NCBI GenBank assembly: GCA_009760855.2
Contig: WPIO01000028.1
Location: forward strand, 188,001-252,000
Source of the DNA: Cristatella mucedo
Lineage: Eukaryota; Bryozoa; Phylactolaemata; Cristatellidae
Length of the DNA stretch: 64,000 bases
Reading direction: 5' to 3'
Shown: positions 34,801-63,018 of the stretch, piece by piece
How positions within the stretch are numbered: the stretch's first letter is position 1
Layout of the letters: every line of letters begins with the position of its first letter
The notes under the pieces: model-generated
The model's input: only the letters and a program-made list of their open reading frames with translations
Database searches by the model: none
What the model was told of the DNA's origin: nothing
Made by a program: the position numbers and the translations under genes

Positions 34801-36521
34801 ATTTGACATGATTGTAGTTGCCATAGTGTCGCAACAAGACTTGGTCTGGTGTTGACTAGTCCAGTGGGTCGACTAGTTTTGGTGTAGTTGGCCTTACCTA
34901 CTGCAACAGTGTCACGAAGCTTGCCTTCTCGATTATTCCTAACTTACGCTCCAAACCCGGTATCGCTAGATCGTTACGAGCATATCTGCTATGGCAATAT
35001 GATGCCCAATGTAAAAATGCAAACCAGCTTGGTCCGAATCCCAATTTCCTGCAAATATAACGAGCCTTACCATATATGCCTTATCGTAAGAAATTATATT
35101 TCAGTGTAGTTCGGCCAAATTCGTGAGACAATAAGTGCACATCTGCAAGATTAGTCTAAATGATTACACAGCATAGGGGTATGGATTGTAGGTGACGACT
35201 GATCTCGTGTCCGGATGGTCCGTAAAGTGCTGGAGAAGTGCATGCACATTGTATGTATGTGCCATGTACCCTCGGATCTAGAACTACTAGACATTGTGTG
35301 GTCGAGACTGCTGTGCTGCAATGTATGTATGAGGGGCAGGGAAGAATAAGGGTATGAACGGGATTGAAGTTTTCAGCAGGTGCAAAGCTCTGCAGCAAGG
35401 CGTCCCTGTCGTGTACGGCGAAATTGCCATATTACACACTTCGTTGACCTGCATTGGCTCTCCATCAAGCAGCTTATCGACTTCAACGTTCTGTCAACTC
35501 ATCATTTCAAGTGCTTTCATTCTCTCGTTCCCCTACCTATCCGAACAACTTCCCAATGAGGCCAGGCATCGTACCACCCACTCTTCTTATTCAAATTGTT
35601 TAGCTGTGCCTCTAACCGAACTCAAATCCTTTGGAGATTGTGCATTTACTTAATGTGCTCCTAAAAAGCCTGGAACCACTTCGACTTACATCACGACATC
35701 CTCTGAATTAACATTTAAACACGGGCTAGAAACCGAATGGTTACAGCATTTGGTAGGTCCATATAAATTGCTTATTGTTTGCTAATGTTTGCTGACCGGT
35801 ACCCTGTGCATGTTATCACCAACCAATTGACACGCTTCCTTTCCAGCACATGTAAAGTGCCCAGAGAGAGATTCAGTTCACTTGGGGGGCGCTATGCTGC
35901 TAATGCTTTATTATCACCATTATAAATCTAGTCGCGTTAGCATAGCTCATCGTGAGAGGGGCACGCTCGCCTGAGGCCACAGAGGTAGGTAGTACGCCTC
36001 CTCCTCACCAGCTCGCTGCGCTTCAGGGCCGAGGAGAAGGCGCGGCAAGAAGAATACCAGAAGCACCTGAACGAGATGAAGCAGCGCGTCGACAGCCGCC
36101 CACTACTGTTCGAGATGGTCACGCAGGTGTGTGCAGCAGCACGCGCCTGCTGCCACTGCCGTCAACGTTGCCCTCCCCCACCCCAGAGGCAGCGTAGTGG
36201 CAGTGTCTCCTTTTGCAGAGGAACGCACGGATGCAAGCCGAAAAGAAGTACGAGCGCACGATCAAAGGTGCCGGCCTTAACGACAAGTTCGTTAAGGAGA
36301 AAGCCGAGGCAGCCAGAGCAGACGACGAGGATGACTCTGACGACGACGCGGATGGGCTGCTCAAGGCAGAAGACGACGAGGACGACGCAGGCTCGTACCG
36401 CGAGTCGCTGAGGCGCAGCAGCCGACTCGAGGAAGCCAGACGGCCGCCACTGTCCAAGGAGGAGACTGGCCTGTCGGATGACGACAGTCGCTCACAGGGC
36501 GATGACAGCAACGACGACTGA
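1544..36521 (+). CDS. FAM161: FAM161-family ciliary/basal-body protein, whole gene (11 coding exons)
   Basis: The spliced reading frame has about 784 codons in exons at 1544-1759, 6270-6732, 9637-9938, 15556-15737, 17619-17763, 24209-24444, 25177-25261, 28982-29136, 32867-33034, 36027-36126 and 36219-36521. All intron phases agree. Family blocks appear in order: MAT..H and PVNP at the N terminus; DEEFYSRLQEVKAEH (about residue 97); DMWENFSVDDY and KEWSPKITMPQPF (residues 245-310); FKATPAPANIYLPLFDEI; KPFKFLQREEQ and FKAQPIPKE; EEEEYRRIRMRMRAE; VPDFEELHRKLQ; KPFTL with SELRWPYKNPR; SRPLLFEMVTQ; and NARMQAEKKY. Vertebrate FAM161A localises to the basal body and connecting cilium and binds microtubules through the UPF0564 region; the role here is inferred from homology. 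The tail (after residue 700) is Asp/Glu/Ser rich. Introns hold most of the dispersed repeats of the window. The donors of exons 5 and 8 are weak, so those ends are less certain. Confidence 0.88.
1760..2210. other. CpG-rich start of intron 1
   Basis: The high CpG density of the promoter block continues to about 2210 and then stops abruptly at a GA microsatellite. Open frames here (for example 1630-2046 on the - strand) look like by-products of the high GC content and have no family match. Confidence 0.4.
2296..2339. repeat. (GA)n microsatellite
   Basis: About 22 uninterrupted GA units mark the downstream edge of the CpG-rich block in intron 1. Confidence 0.95.
2725..2880 (-). mobile_element. 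tRNA-derived SINE, family 1, copy 1
   Basis: Read on the - strand it has a tRNA-like head with an A box in CAGCGGTTAAGGTGC and a B box in GGGCTCGAGC. The tail (CTCTTAAGGTGCTACACA) resembles the 3' end of LINE B. It ends in an AAAT-type tail (AATAAATAAATAAA). The same family recurs at 6780, 9440, 30175 and 51440. Confidence 0.75.
2881..3619. other. AT-rich intron 1 sequence, nothing recognised
   Basis: No open frame longer than 65 codons, no tRNA-like boxes and no clear repeat are visible. A short open frame at 3366-3563 has no family match. Confidence 0.5.
3620..4805 (-). mobile_element. LINE B (CR1/L2-like), 5'-truncated, C-terminal reverse transcriptase and 3' UTR
   Basis: On the - strand, 4733-4320 encodes the end of a reverse transcriptase with the catalytic FYADD box, followed by FLKLNYDKTNLLVMG and ARNLGVMFQSD. 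A broken continuation (4318-4058) carries the thumb-like region. The 3' end (about 3690-3625) is AAGTGCCTAGAAAGAGATT followed by TTCTCTGAGGGCA and an ATT-repeat tail. Frames are interrupted, so it is inactive. Non-LTR elements of this group are truncated at the 5' end on insertion, as here. Confidence 0.85.
4806..5150. other. Intron 1 spacer, nothing recognised
   Basis: No gene or clear repeat is seen. It contains a CCCC/GGGG-rich short hairpin at about 5027-5052. Confidence 0.4.
5153..5340 (+). mobile_element. tRNA-derived SINE, family 2
   Basis: The tRNA-like head has an A box (TGGTTCACTTGGTAAGG) and a B box exactly matching the consensus, GGTTCGAATCC, preceded by a run of about 15 G. The tail includes GGTGATAGCCGTAAAGGCTC and ends in GAGGCTGTTGAACCAGCTAG. 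Related copies lie at 52110 and 60415, with more diverged ones at 22550, 29840, 30010, 42845 and 62710. Confidence 0.8.
5425..5790 (-). mobile_element. Diverged LINE B-type 3' fragment
   Basis: The order of diagnostic pieces on the - strand copies LINE B: tail-like GAGTGAACTAAGTCTCTTTC, a CATAAACACATAAGGAC block, and thumb-like residues with AARLVYRESRS (5784-5563). It is much more diverged than the copy at 3620. Confidence 0.55.
5791..6269. other. End of intron 1, polypyrimidine tract before exon 2
   Basis: No gene is visible. The final bases, CTTTTTTATCTGCTCGCAG at about 6251-6269, form a strong acceptor. Confidence 0.5.
6270..6732 (+). CDS. FAM161: FAM161 exon 2
   Basis: It encodes residues 73-227. 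The block MTDEEFYSRLQEVKAEHKK followed by AMCEQAYRDAL matches the EEYFKKVEELKAAH...MYQDKL helix of vertebrate FAM161A. An Ala/Thr-rich linker (about residues 140-170) and a Ser-rich part follow. The acceptor TCGCAG|TCA is phase 0, matching exon 1, and the donor GTGAGT at 6733 leaves phase 1. The internal ATG at 6330 could be an alternative start. Confidence 0.85.
6780..6915 (-). mobile_element. tRNA-derived SINE, family 1, copy 2
   Basis: On the - strand the tRNA-like head carries CTCGAGCCCCGAGG (B-box region), and the tail is GAGATTGAGTTCTCTTGGGG then CGCTATATAAATGG. It starts only 48 bp after the exon 2 donor. The head has a short internal duplication of GGTC. Confidence 0.75.
7177..7742. 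mobile_element. Foldback element with ~240-bp inverted arms
   Basis: The left arm (7177-7415) and right arm (7505-7742) are imperfect reverse complements over nearly their full length. Both start with CTACAAAT-type sequence and share CCCAACTTGTT, GAGGTACAT and GTACATGCTTGTGACTTT, with a centre of about 90 bp. No open frame is retained. It resembles a MITE or foldback transposon; a solo arm lies at 12837-13075. Confidence 0.75.
7743..8118. other. Intron 2 spacer, nothing recognised
   Basis: AT-rich, with no open frame over 60 codons and no clear repeat. Confidence 0.4.
8120..8215 (-). mobile_element. LINE B 3'-end fragment
   Basis: It has the LINE B terminus on the - strand: AAAGGGCCTAGAGAGAGATT, TTCTCTGAGGGTGCTCTACA, then an ATT/ATC tail. 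Only the last ~95 bp are present. Confidence 0.7.
8216..9439. other. Intron 2 sequence with an unrecognised 194-codon open frame
   Basis: An open frame on the + strand at 8798-9382 encodes a Ser/Arg- and Cys-rich product with no family I recognise. Its first third contains a 12-bp tandem repeat (GGCCGTGTCTCG, about 8876-8930) coding for VSGR units. There is no support for splicing or expression, and a frame of this length is not very unlikely by chance in 64 kb. Confidence 0.3.
9440..9567 (-). mobile_element. tRNA-derived SINE, family 1, copy 3
   Basis: The - strand head has GAGGTCGTGGGCTCGAGC. The tail has GATTAAGTTCTCTTAGGG followed by TGCTATGCAAATG. The A-box end is decayed. It lies about 70 bp upstream of FAM161 exon 3. 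Confidence 0.7.
9637..9938 (+). CDS. FAM161: FAM161 exon 3
   Basis: It encodes residues 227-327. RVEDMWENFSVDDYAP matches the NNMWTDFCVEDY motif, and KEWSPKITMPQPFRMTVRDE matches KEWVPTITVPEPFQMMIREQ of vertebrate FAM161A, one of the best conserved blocks. The acceptor TTGCAG is at 9631-9636, entered in phase 1; the donor AAG|GTACAC at 9939 leaves phase 0. Confidence 0.92.
10045..10135 (+). mobile_element. Reverse-transcriptase fragment
   Basis: A short + strand stretch encodes VSLLVLLDLSAAFDT, the conserved catalytic region A of non-LTR reverse transcriptases. It then breaks into a short duplicated GATCCGGCTAG sequence. Only a scrap of the element remains. Confidence 0.65.
10585..11000 (-). 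mobile_element. LINE A 3' fragment
   Basis: On the - strand, 10935-10633 encodes KTVGDRSFSSAGPRLWNSLP and DYGSSFSAVLSCYFHATHY, the same C terminus as the longer copy at 20797. The 3' UTR end is TAACACCCACATAGTCTTTA. The sequence is close to that copy, suggesting a fairly recent insertion. Confidence 0.85.
11001..12040. other. Intron 3 spacer, nothing recognised
   Basis: No open frame over 90 codons resembles a known family and no tRNA-like or LINE-tail sequence is seen. Confidence 0.4.
12045..12260 (-). mobile_element. Diverged LINE B-type 3' end
   Basis: A left-hand ATT/AAT tail (ACAATAATAATAATGAC) is followed by decayed LINE B terminus sequence (CATCCTAAGCGAACTGAAT) and the TCAGGGGATATTTATGTCAG block seen in other copies. 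It is strongly diverged. Confidence 0.5.
12490..12720 (+). mobile_element. Diverged LINE B-type thumb fragment
   Basis: A + strand segment encodes TCLDFCDSLFAG and CKTLQLGLSVVNHE, matching the C-terminal region of LINE B (compare 4058-4318 and 13517-14041). Frames are broken. Confidence 0.6.
12837..13075. repeat. Solo arm of the 240-bp foldback repeat
   Basis: The segment matches the left arm of the element at 7177 in the same orientation. It shares TTTACCGATCTGTGCATCA, CCCAGCTTGTTAAACC, CATGCTTGTCACTTTTA and ATCAACGTGAAATTTGAAAT. It has no inverted partner here. Confidence 0.75.
13111..13184. repeat. (TA)n microsatellite
   Basis: An almost pure TA run of about 74 bp abuts the ATT-type tail of the adjacent LINE B copy. 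Confidence 0.95.
13195..14715 (-). mobile_element. LINE B copy, internally deleted and interrupted by a nested LINE B
   Basis: The 3' tail lies at 13195-13260, with TTCTCTGAGGATGC and an ATT tail at the left. Thumb sequence follows (13482-14001), then a nested insertion, then more reverse transcriptase (14220-14520, FLKLNDNKTNL type). At 14520-14715 the upstream block KFQSGFRANHSTESALLRV joins directly to sequence just before the YADD region, so the middle of the domain is missing. The 3' UTR holds a duplicated unit (13345-13420). Confidence 0.85.
14002..14214 (+). mobile_element. Nested LINE B 3' fragment with target-site duplication
   Basis: A 213-bp 3' UTR piece on the + strand (CATGCTGACCCTGTGCATG, AAAGTGCCTAGAAAGAGATT, ATT tail) interrupts the - strand LINE B. 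The host sequence CTGAAAGTAGGCAGAC, intact in the copy at 4376, is split. The 5-bp AAAGT occurs at both edges (13997-14001 and 14215-14219), as expected of a target-site duplication. Confidence 0.85.
14716..14798. repeat. (TA)n-(TG)n compound microsatellite
   Basis: A short TA run passes into about 28 TG units, directly at the 5' end of the deleted LINE B copy. Confidence 0.95.
14799..15555. other. End of intron 3, nothing recognised
   Basis: No gene or repeat is recognised. The region ends in the acceptor CTTGCACTGTTTAG before exon 4. Confidence 0.4.
15556..15737 (+). CDS. FAM161: FAM161 exon 4
   Basis: It encodes residues 328-388. EEAECQKKFKATPAPANIY followed by LPLFDEIMESQQ matches the EYKKKFRANPVPASVFLPLYHDL block of vertebrate FAM161A. 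It is entered in phase 0 and the donor AG|GTATGC at 15738 leaves phase 2. An overlapping frame at 15479-15679 is spurious. Confidence 0.9.
15768..15895 (+). mobile_element. tRNA-derived SINE, family 3, copy 1
   Basis: A tRNA-like start (CTGCTAGCTCAGAGGTTG, then GGATCGTTCC) is followed by a shared tail, GTGCTCAGTCCCGCGCAGAT and GGCCTCTGGTCGCTCAGCAT. The head is shortened compared with copy 2. Confidence 0.6.
16155..16300 (+). mobile_element. tRNA-derived SINE, family 3, copy 2
   Basis: The head AATCGGTAGAGTGCTGGACC, GGTAACCCGGAGATTGCAGG and ATCGTTCCC reads like a tRNA from D-arm to T-arm. The tail (GTGCTCAGTCCCACGGCAAA) is shared with copy 1 about 260 bp upstream in the same orientation. Confidence 0.65.
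16540..17108 (+). mobile_element. LINE C (CR1/L2-like) 3' fragment
   Basis: The frame 16700-16848 encodes LSPYTPKVWNLLSITVRNCN and LASFKSQLKMQLF, the usual C terminus of this LINE group, then a stop. A 3' UTR ends in GCTGTAAAGCGCCAGTAAAT, GGATTCTCTTAGGGCACTAT. The tail is related to LINE B but distinct. Confidence 0.75.
17109..17618. other. End of intron 4, nothing recognised
   Basis: No gene or repeat is recognised. The exon 5 acceptor is CTTCGATAATTAG (17606-17618). Confidence 0.4.
17619..17763 (+). CDS. FAM161: FAM161 exon 5
   Basis: It encodes residues 388-436. EKPFKFLQREEQKKSSKR matches KPFKFIAREEQKRAAREK, and KVKFKAQPIPKE matches NRFKARPIPRS of vertebrate FAM161A. It is entered in phase 2, completing an Arg codon. 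The proposed donor GAG|GTCAGA (17764) is weak; it is preferred because the next conserved block then aligns without a length change. The frame would otherwise stop at 17802. Confidence 0.85.
18120..18268 (-). mobile_element. Diverged LINE B thumb fragment
   Basis: The pieces GGAAGACGTGCC, AGTCAAAGTGGGATGTCAAG and GGTACCTTATCTAAGCTAG follow the order of the - strand LINE B (compare 13860-13975). Only about 150 bp are recognisable. Confidence 0.5.
18269..19050. other. Intron 5 spacer, nothing recognised
   Basis: No open frame of note and no recognised repeat. Confidence 0.4.
19055..19345 (-). mobile_element. LINE A 3' fragment
   Basis: Begins at the left with the LINE A terminus (ATGTAATGTATCTCCGTCAG, then CCACAAAGTCATAAAGACCA). 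It continues as the reverse complement of the C-terminal coding region (compare 21600-21830). Frameshifted and short. Confidence 0.8.
19346..20740. other. Intron 5 spacer with a palindrome
   Basis: No gene is recognised. A patch of TCTATC/CTATCT-like simple sequence lies at 19388-19420, and a perfect palindrome lies at 19612-19649. Confidence 0.4.
19612..19649. repeat. 38-bp perfect palindrome
   Basis: ATTGGTATATGCATATGCA is followed at once by its own reverse complement, with no loop. The inner part is ATGCAT-rich and the outer part carries an ATTGG/CCAAT box on each strand. Confidence 0.95.
20760..21855 (+). mobile_element. LINE A (CR1/L2-like), longest copy: 340-codon reverse-transcriptase C terminus
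   Basis: The intact frame 20797-21819 starts inside the reverse-transcriptase domain just before the catalytic YADD (IGYHFYADDTQLYLSF). It continues through ENFLKLNDDKTELLLIGH, AQNLGVVFDNCLNF, SLLDYCNSLLAGLPKKA and AARLVFKSQKFEHVSPLLKE to KTVGDRSFSSAGPRLWNSLP. Catalytic regions upstream and any endonuclease are missing, so it is a 5'-truncated dead copy with an open end. The 3' UTR is short, ending TTTGTGGAGTTACAGACGAG, ATACATTACA. Other copies lie at 10585, 19055, 29690 and 30690. Confidence 0.9.
21856..22545. other. Intron 5 spacer, nothing recognised
   Basis: Short open frames only; none resembles a known family. Confidence 0.4.
22548..22710 (-). mobile_element. tRNA-derived SINE, family 2b
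   Basis: Starts at the left with GCTGATTCAACAGCCTCATT, the family 2 tail. It contains GTCACCACCGCTTGCA and ends with a tRNA-like head reading GCCTGGGTCTTAGCCCAGGG on the - strand. Diverged from the copy at 5153. Confidence 0.7.
22711..23735. other. Intron 5 spacer, nothing recognised
   Basis: No gene or clear repeat is seen apart from a short ATA-rich patch near 23690. Confidence 0.35.
23739..24140. mobile_element. MITE-like element with ~85-bp inverted ends and a CTAAAC-rich centre
   Basis: The left end (23739-23822) and right end (24060-24140) are imperfect reverse complements. They share GTTTGTTCATACAG / GTTTATTCATACAG, AATGTCAGATCTGCTATG and CACAGTGCTCATAGC. The interior (23878-24010) is a degenerate tandem array of CTAAACTCTAAAACCTAA-type units. 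There is no open frame. It ends 68 bp before FAM161 exon 6. Confidence 0.75.
24209..24444 (+). CDS. FAM161: FAM161 exon 6
   Basis: It encodes residues 437-515. VREEMLDRLAEEEEYRRIRM and RMRAEDMLRSARLPPSM align with the DKLKEEELYRNLRTQLRAQEHLQNSSPLP segment of vertebrate FAM161A, a coiled helix. A Ser-rich linker (ASEDDVSDDASG) follows. The acceptor TGCTGCAG (24201-24208) has a weak pyrimidine tract; the donor AA|GTAATT leaves phase 2. An upstream in-frame extension from 24191 has no family support. Confidence 0.85.
25177..25261 (+). CDS. FAM161: FAM161 exon 7
   Basis: This short exon encodes PKIKHEVPDFEELHRKLQWE and LAKRKEEK (residues 515-543), matching the CPTPDFEDLPERYQKHL block of vertebrate FAM161A. 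The acceptor ATTTTTACAG is strong. It is entered in phase 2 (completing Lys), and the donor AAG|GTAGGC leaves phase 0. Confidence 0.92.
25325..25502 (+). mobile_element. LINE B 3'-end fragment
   Basis: A + strand 3' UTR end with CATGTTATTCATTTTG, TTTGCAGCAAATGTAAAGCG, CCTAGAAAGAGATTAAGTTC and an (ATT)n tail at 25482-25501. It lies 63 bp after the exon 7 donor. Confidence 0.8.
25622..25705 (+). mobile_element. tRNA-like SINE head or tRNA relic
   Basis: The A-box-like AGTGGTCTAGTAGTTAGTG and B-box-like GAGGTTCGGGGCTCAG are correctly spaced. No anticodon stem can be folded with confidence, so it is a relic rather than a working tRNA gene. Flanks are not shared with the other SINE families here. 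Confidence 0.45.
25706..26285. other. Intron 7 spacer, nothing recognised
   Basis: AT-rich; an ATA/ATT patch lies at 25948-25977. No gene is seen. Confidence 0.4.
26290..26755 (-). pseudogene. Relic of a transposon-associated protein widespread in invertebrates
   Basis: On the - strand, broken frames encode MHIKLGLAKQFVKF, FDGPQIKKNIESDEFAKKLN, VARDSFAAMVCGFLGKNKAE and SEEQGHHFHQGILNR in order. This order matches the C-terminal half of a long uncharacterised family found in multiple copies in arthropod and other invertebrate genomes (KLGL-KNFVK, GPQIRKL, FLGN-KA, SLKIHFLHSH, GERFHQDI). At least two frameshifts and stops are present. The family is usually regarded as part of a DNA transposon; its class is not clear to me. 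Confidence 0.7.
26756..28805. other. Intron 7 sequence, nothing firmly recognised
   Basis: A CT-rich stretch lies at 26820-26880. Short frames at 27158-27505 (hydrophobic) and 28224-28448 have no family match and no FAM161 similarity. The FAM161 alignment is continuous from exon 7 to exon 8, so no exon is expected here. Confidence 0.4.
28812..28862. repeat. (CT)n microsatellite
   Basis: About 25 CT units, with an imperfect CT-rich extension to about 28890, lie 90 bp upstream of exon 8. Confidence 0.95.
28982..29136 (+). CDS. FAM161: FAM161 exon 8
   Basis: It encodes residues 544-595. AKPFTLRTDRIASHADKIHG, then DIEKDEKMLSELRWPYKNPR, matches CKPFDL...KILADIEADEENLKETRWPYLSPR of vertebrate FAM161A. 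The acceptor is CTTTTTGCGACTGTAG; a second TGTAG 12 bp downstream is out of phase. The end at TC|GTGCCC is chosen because it gives phase 2, needed by exon 9; the donor is weak and a small extra exon cannot be excluded. Confidence 0.82.
29690..29805 (-). mobile_element. Diverged LINE A 3'-end fragment
   Basis: ATGTAATGTACAGGCATCTC, CATCTGTAGCTCCATAAAG and CAAAGCCAAGTGGCTTTCG follow the order of the LINE A terminus on the - strand (compare 19055 and 10585) with many differences. Confidence 0.55.
29838..30003 (-). mobile_element. tRNA-derived SINE, family 2b
   Basis: Reads on the - strand from a tRNA-like head (GGTAAGGTGCTTGCTCTTCA, CGACTCACGTCCTGCGTTTG) to a tail with GGTGATAGCCTTTAAGGCTC. It is followed in tandem by another copy. 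Confidence 0.7.
30010..30172 (-). mobile_element. tRNA-derived SINE, family 2b, tandem copy
   Basis: Same structure and orientation as the preceding element: a tail with AGCTGATTTAACAGCCTCAT at the left, and a head with AGCCCAGGGGTTAAGGTGCT on the - strand at the right. Confidence 0.75.
30175..30310 (-). mobile_element. tRNA-derived SINE, family 1, copy 4
   Basis: The tail CATTTGTATAGCGCCCTAAG, AGAGCTTATTCTCAATCC at the left and the B-box region GCAGGGCTCGAGCCTGCGAC match family 1. It is the third SINE in a row with the same orientation. Confidence 0.8.
30325..30685 (-). mobile_element. LINE B reverse-transcriptase fragment
   Basis: The order of blocks on + coordinates (GAAAGTAGTGAGACCTGACT, TGTGGTTGTCTAGTGAAAGG, ACACCTAAATTTTGTGTAGA, TGCTGCCATTCAAGTGCGAT) repeats the - strand LINE B at 4376-4710. 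It reaches the YADD region near 30655. Diverged and broken. Confidence 0.75.
30690..31550 (+). mobile_element. LINE A copy, frameshifted
   Basis: Three overlapping frames (30545-30862, 30859-31380, 31217-31495) together repeat the LINE A C terminus from LLIGDAVVRPTPRARNLGVV through LLDYCNSLLAGLPKKATW to DYGSS and the end of the protein. At least two frameshifts separate them. The tail is TTTGTGGAGTTACAGACGAA, GATACATTACA. It lies head to head with the LINE B fragment to its left. Confidence 0.88.
31551..32866. other. End of intron 8, nothing firmly recognised
   Basis: A TTGCATTGCA-type simple patch lies at 31728-31765. The frame 31825-32184 has no family match. A strong pyrimidine tract with CTCTGCAG ends at 32683, but the following frame cannot be joined in phase to both neighbours with good splice sites, so it is not called as an exon. 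Confidence 0.4.
32867..33034 (+). CDS. FAM161: FAM161 exon 9 (coiled coil)
   Basis: It encodes residues 595-651, a charged helix: EKLTELARRELEELEELRRS, REYDRKLKSAISEKVAANEV, then NLKDQTAEKLRRYR. It sits where vertebrate FAM161A has the REQAVRKSEKERMREYQREL helix, but is longer. It is entered in phase 2 after TGTCACAG, and the donor AG|GTCAGT leaves phase 2. A similar insert in other species would need a search. Confidence 0.85.
33345..33748 (+). mobile_element. LINE B copy with inverted 5' part
   Basis: The first part (33350-33521) is LINE B thumb sequence in - orientation (ACCTAAAAGTGAGCTACAAA, GACAGACAAGCCCAGCTGCA). It changes abruptly at about 33522 into the + strand 3' UTR end (GCTTATGCATGCTGACACT, TTTGCAGCAATTGTAAAGCA) with an ATT tail at 33722-33742. 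The arrangement fits twin priming during LINE insertion. Confidence 0.75.
33749..34690. other. Intron 9 spacer, nothing recognised
   Basis: No gene or clear repeat; short G-runs lie at 33765 and 34434. Confidence 0.4.
34692..34765 (+). mobile_element. SINE family 2 tail fragment
   Basis: GTGATAGCTGATTAAGGCTC, TTCTGCCGATAAACAAAATG and GCTGTTAAATCAGCTAGCAC equal the tail of family 2; the tRNA-like head is absent. Confidence 0.65.
34766..35355. other. Intron 9 spacer, nothing recognised
   Basis: No gene or clear repeat is seen. Confidence 0.4.
35360..35925 (+). mobile_element. LINE B-type C-terminal fragment and 3' UTR
   Basis: A broken + strand frame includes HTSLTCIGSPSS, PNEARHRTTHSSYSNCLAVP and LTELKSFGDCAFT, the usual C-terminal block of this LINE type. 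The 3' end at about 35845-35925 is CATGTAAAGTGCCCAGAGAG, AGATTCAGTTCACTTGGGG, then TTATTATCACCATTA. Confidence 0.75.
36027..36126 (+). CDS. FAM161: FAM161 exon 10
   Basis: It encodes residues 651-684. AEEKARQEEYQKHLNEMKQR and VDSRPLLFEMVTQ match REYQRELEEREEKLKKRPLLFERVAQ of vertebrate FAM161A. Two acceptors are in phase: CGCTTCAG (exon starts 36027) and CTCACCAG (exon starts 36012, adding five residues). The donor CAG|GTGTGT at 36127 leaves phase 0. Confidence 0.9.
36219..36521 (+). CDS. FAM161: FAM161 exon 11 (C terminus)
   Basis: It encodes the last 100 residues. RNARMQAEKKYERTIKGAGL and NDKFVKEK match QKNARMAAEKHYSNTLKALGISDEFV of vertebrate FAM161A. The rest is an acidic, Ser-rich tail (DDEDDSDDDADG). 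The acceptor is CTCCTTTTGCAG; the stop TGA is at 36519-36521. The intron before it is only 92 bp. Confidence 0.92.
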   Translation, partial: RNARMQAEKKYERTIKGAGLNDKFVKEKAEAARADDEDDSDDDADGLLKAEDDEDDAGSYRESLRRSSRLEEARRPPLSKEETGLSDDDSRSQGDDSNDD

Positions 36522-36632
36522 CCGACCGGTGGCCGGGGGAGGCGAATATACCACCGGCGACGATCGTCTAAGTGATCGCCTTCCCGTCCCCCACACAGCC
36601 ATCTGCTGCGTGGGATGACGCTCACGAGCTCA

Positions 36633-36661
36633 TTGCTGCTCACTGCAGCAGTGAGCAGCAA
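36633..36661. repeat. 29-bp near-perfect palindrome in the convergent 3' gap
   Basis: TTGCTGCTCACTGC (36633-36646) is repeated as its exact reverse complement at 36648-36661, separated by a single A. It lies in the FAM161 3' UTR, between the stop and the poly(A) signal, and downstream of the E-protein stop on the other strand. Confidence 0.95.
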
Positions 36662-36820
36662 CCACCCAGAATCCGGATTGAATGAAGAGTAATAATACAT
36701 ACACATGGAAAACTTGCACATACTATGTATTTTCTTTTCCACCACTGGGAAAGGTGACGGAAAAACTTCAAGTATTGGCCAGGCGTGAGAATTAACCAGT
36801 TATGTACATGCAACGGCAAC

Positions 36821-36826
36821 AATAAA
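36821..36826 (+). terminator. FAM161 poly(A) signal
   Basis: AATAAA occurs 300 bp after the FAM161 stop and is the first canonical signal on that strand. No canonical signal is visible for the opposite gene between 36500 and 37926. Confidence 0.6.
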
Positions 36827-36849
36827 GTCTCTCACACAGCATCAACGTA

Positions 36850-37926
36850 CAGCAGGGGAGAGGGGAGGGGGAGGAGCATCCGAGCTCGCACAGACAGACA
36901 CCTAGCTGGTACAAGCAGTGCACTTGATTGCCACCATTGCAGCAGCAGCAGCAGCACCGTCGTCGGTGCTGCAGCTGCTGCTTGTCTAACTGCTGCTGCT
37001 GCCACCGCACCAAAAGGCAAGGCAACGGTGGCACAAAAAACAAAAGGCTCCGTCCAAAAATGGAACGGCCGTGGGAGCAAGAAAAAACAAACGCCTCCAC
37101 CGGCCGGAGCCAGCAGCAGCAGTGCAGCCCCCCTTTTCCTACCAAAAAGTTGGCGGCCAGCAGAAAACTGCTAGGCTTTCGTGTGCCTTCGCTGCGGAGT
37201 GGTGAGCAGAAGCAATGAGGAGGAGGAAGAGAAGCTGTGGCCGACACCCTGGCTGCTGGCAAATCGACAAGCAGATGCAGCACTCGACGCTGTGCGCAGC
37301 GGCTGCGTAATGGCACATCCAGCAGGGGAAAACGAGCCCACCAAGCGTCCACCTCTGCTGCACGATTTGCCAAGTGAGTATAGCGACCATTATCTCCCGG
37401 CGCCTTAAGTAGAGCTCTGGTTTGGCAGACGGCGGCCTCCCACCTGCCAGTACGTCGGCAGGGGGGGTGGTGGTGGGGCGTAAGGGCTTCGGCAGCCACT
37501 CTCGTGGAAAAAATATCTCGTTTGTTCTCAATATCTACACTGAAACGTAATTGCATAAGTTCCGGCTATCGTGGGTGCACACCGGCACTACAAAGTGGAA
37601 GATAAGTACGATGCGATCTGCTCCTGACGACCAACGAACGCCACTGAGGGCCAGCGAGAATGCAGGGCGAGCTCGAGCTCTCGTCGTCAGCTCCATGACA
37701 GTGTCACGTGACAGCGCGAGTCCACCACGGTGGCCGCGGGGCTGAGTGCCTGAGCGCCTGCTCCAATTCCACCAGCAGCGCCGGCCGCACACCACGAGCG
37801 AGCGTGGGTAGCTCCTTGCGACAGGGCAGCAGCAGCAGGCACTCGCTGCATGCTGCACCTATCCGCCGCTTTTTGCATAAGCAGCAGCGGCAGTCGTCCC
37901 ACCAGCGGCAGTGACAGGATGAGCCA
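36850..37926 (-). other. Convergent intergenic region / probable E-protein 3' UTR
   Basis: GC-moderate and rich in CAG/CTG triplets (36940-37010 and 37110-37125). Several long open frames on both strands, such as 36792-37556 (-), are low-complexity by-products and match no family. The 3' UTR of the E-protein gene must begin here, but its end cannot be fixed. Confidence 0.45.

Positions 37927-63018
<25,092 letters not shown>

Noticed and set aside
36792-37556. 254-codon open frame on the - strand between the two genes
   Set aside because: Low-complexity Cys/Ser/Leu product caused by CAG/CTG triplets and matching no family; it lies where the E-protein 3' UTR is expected.
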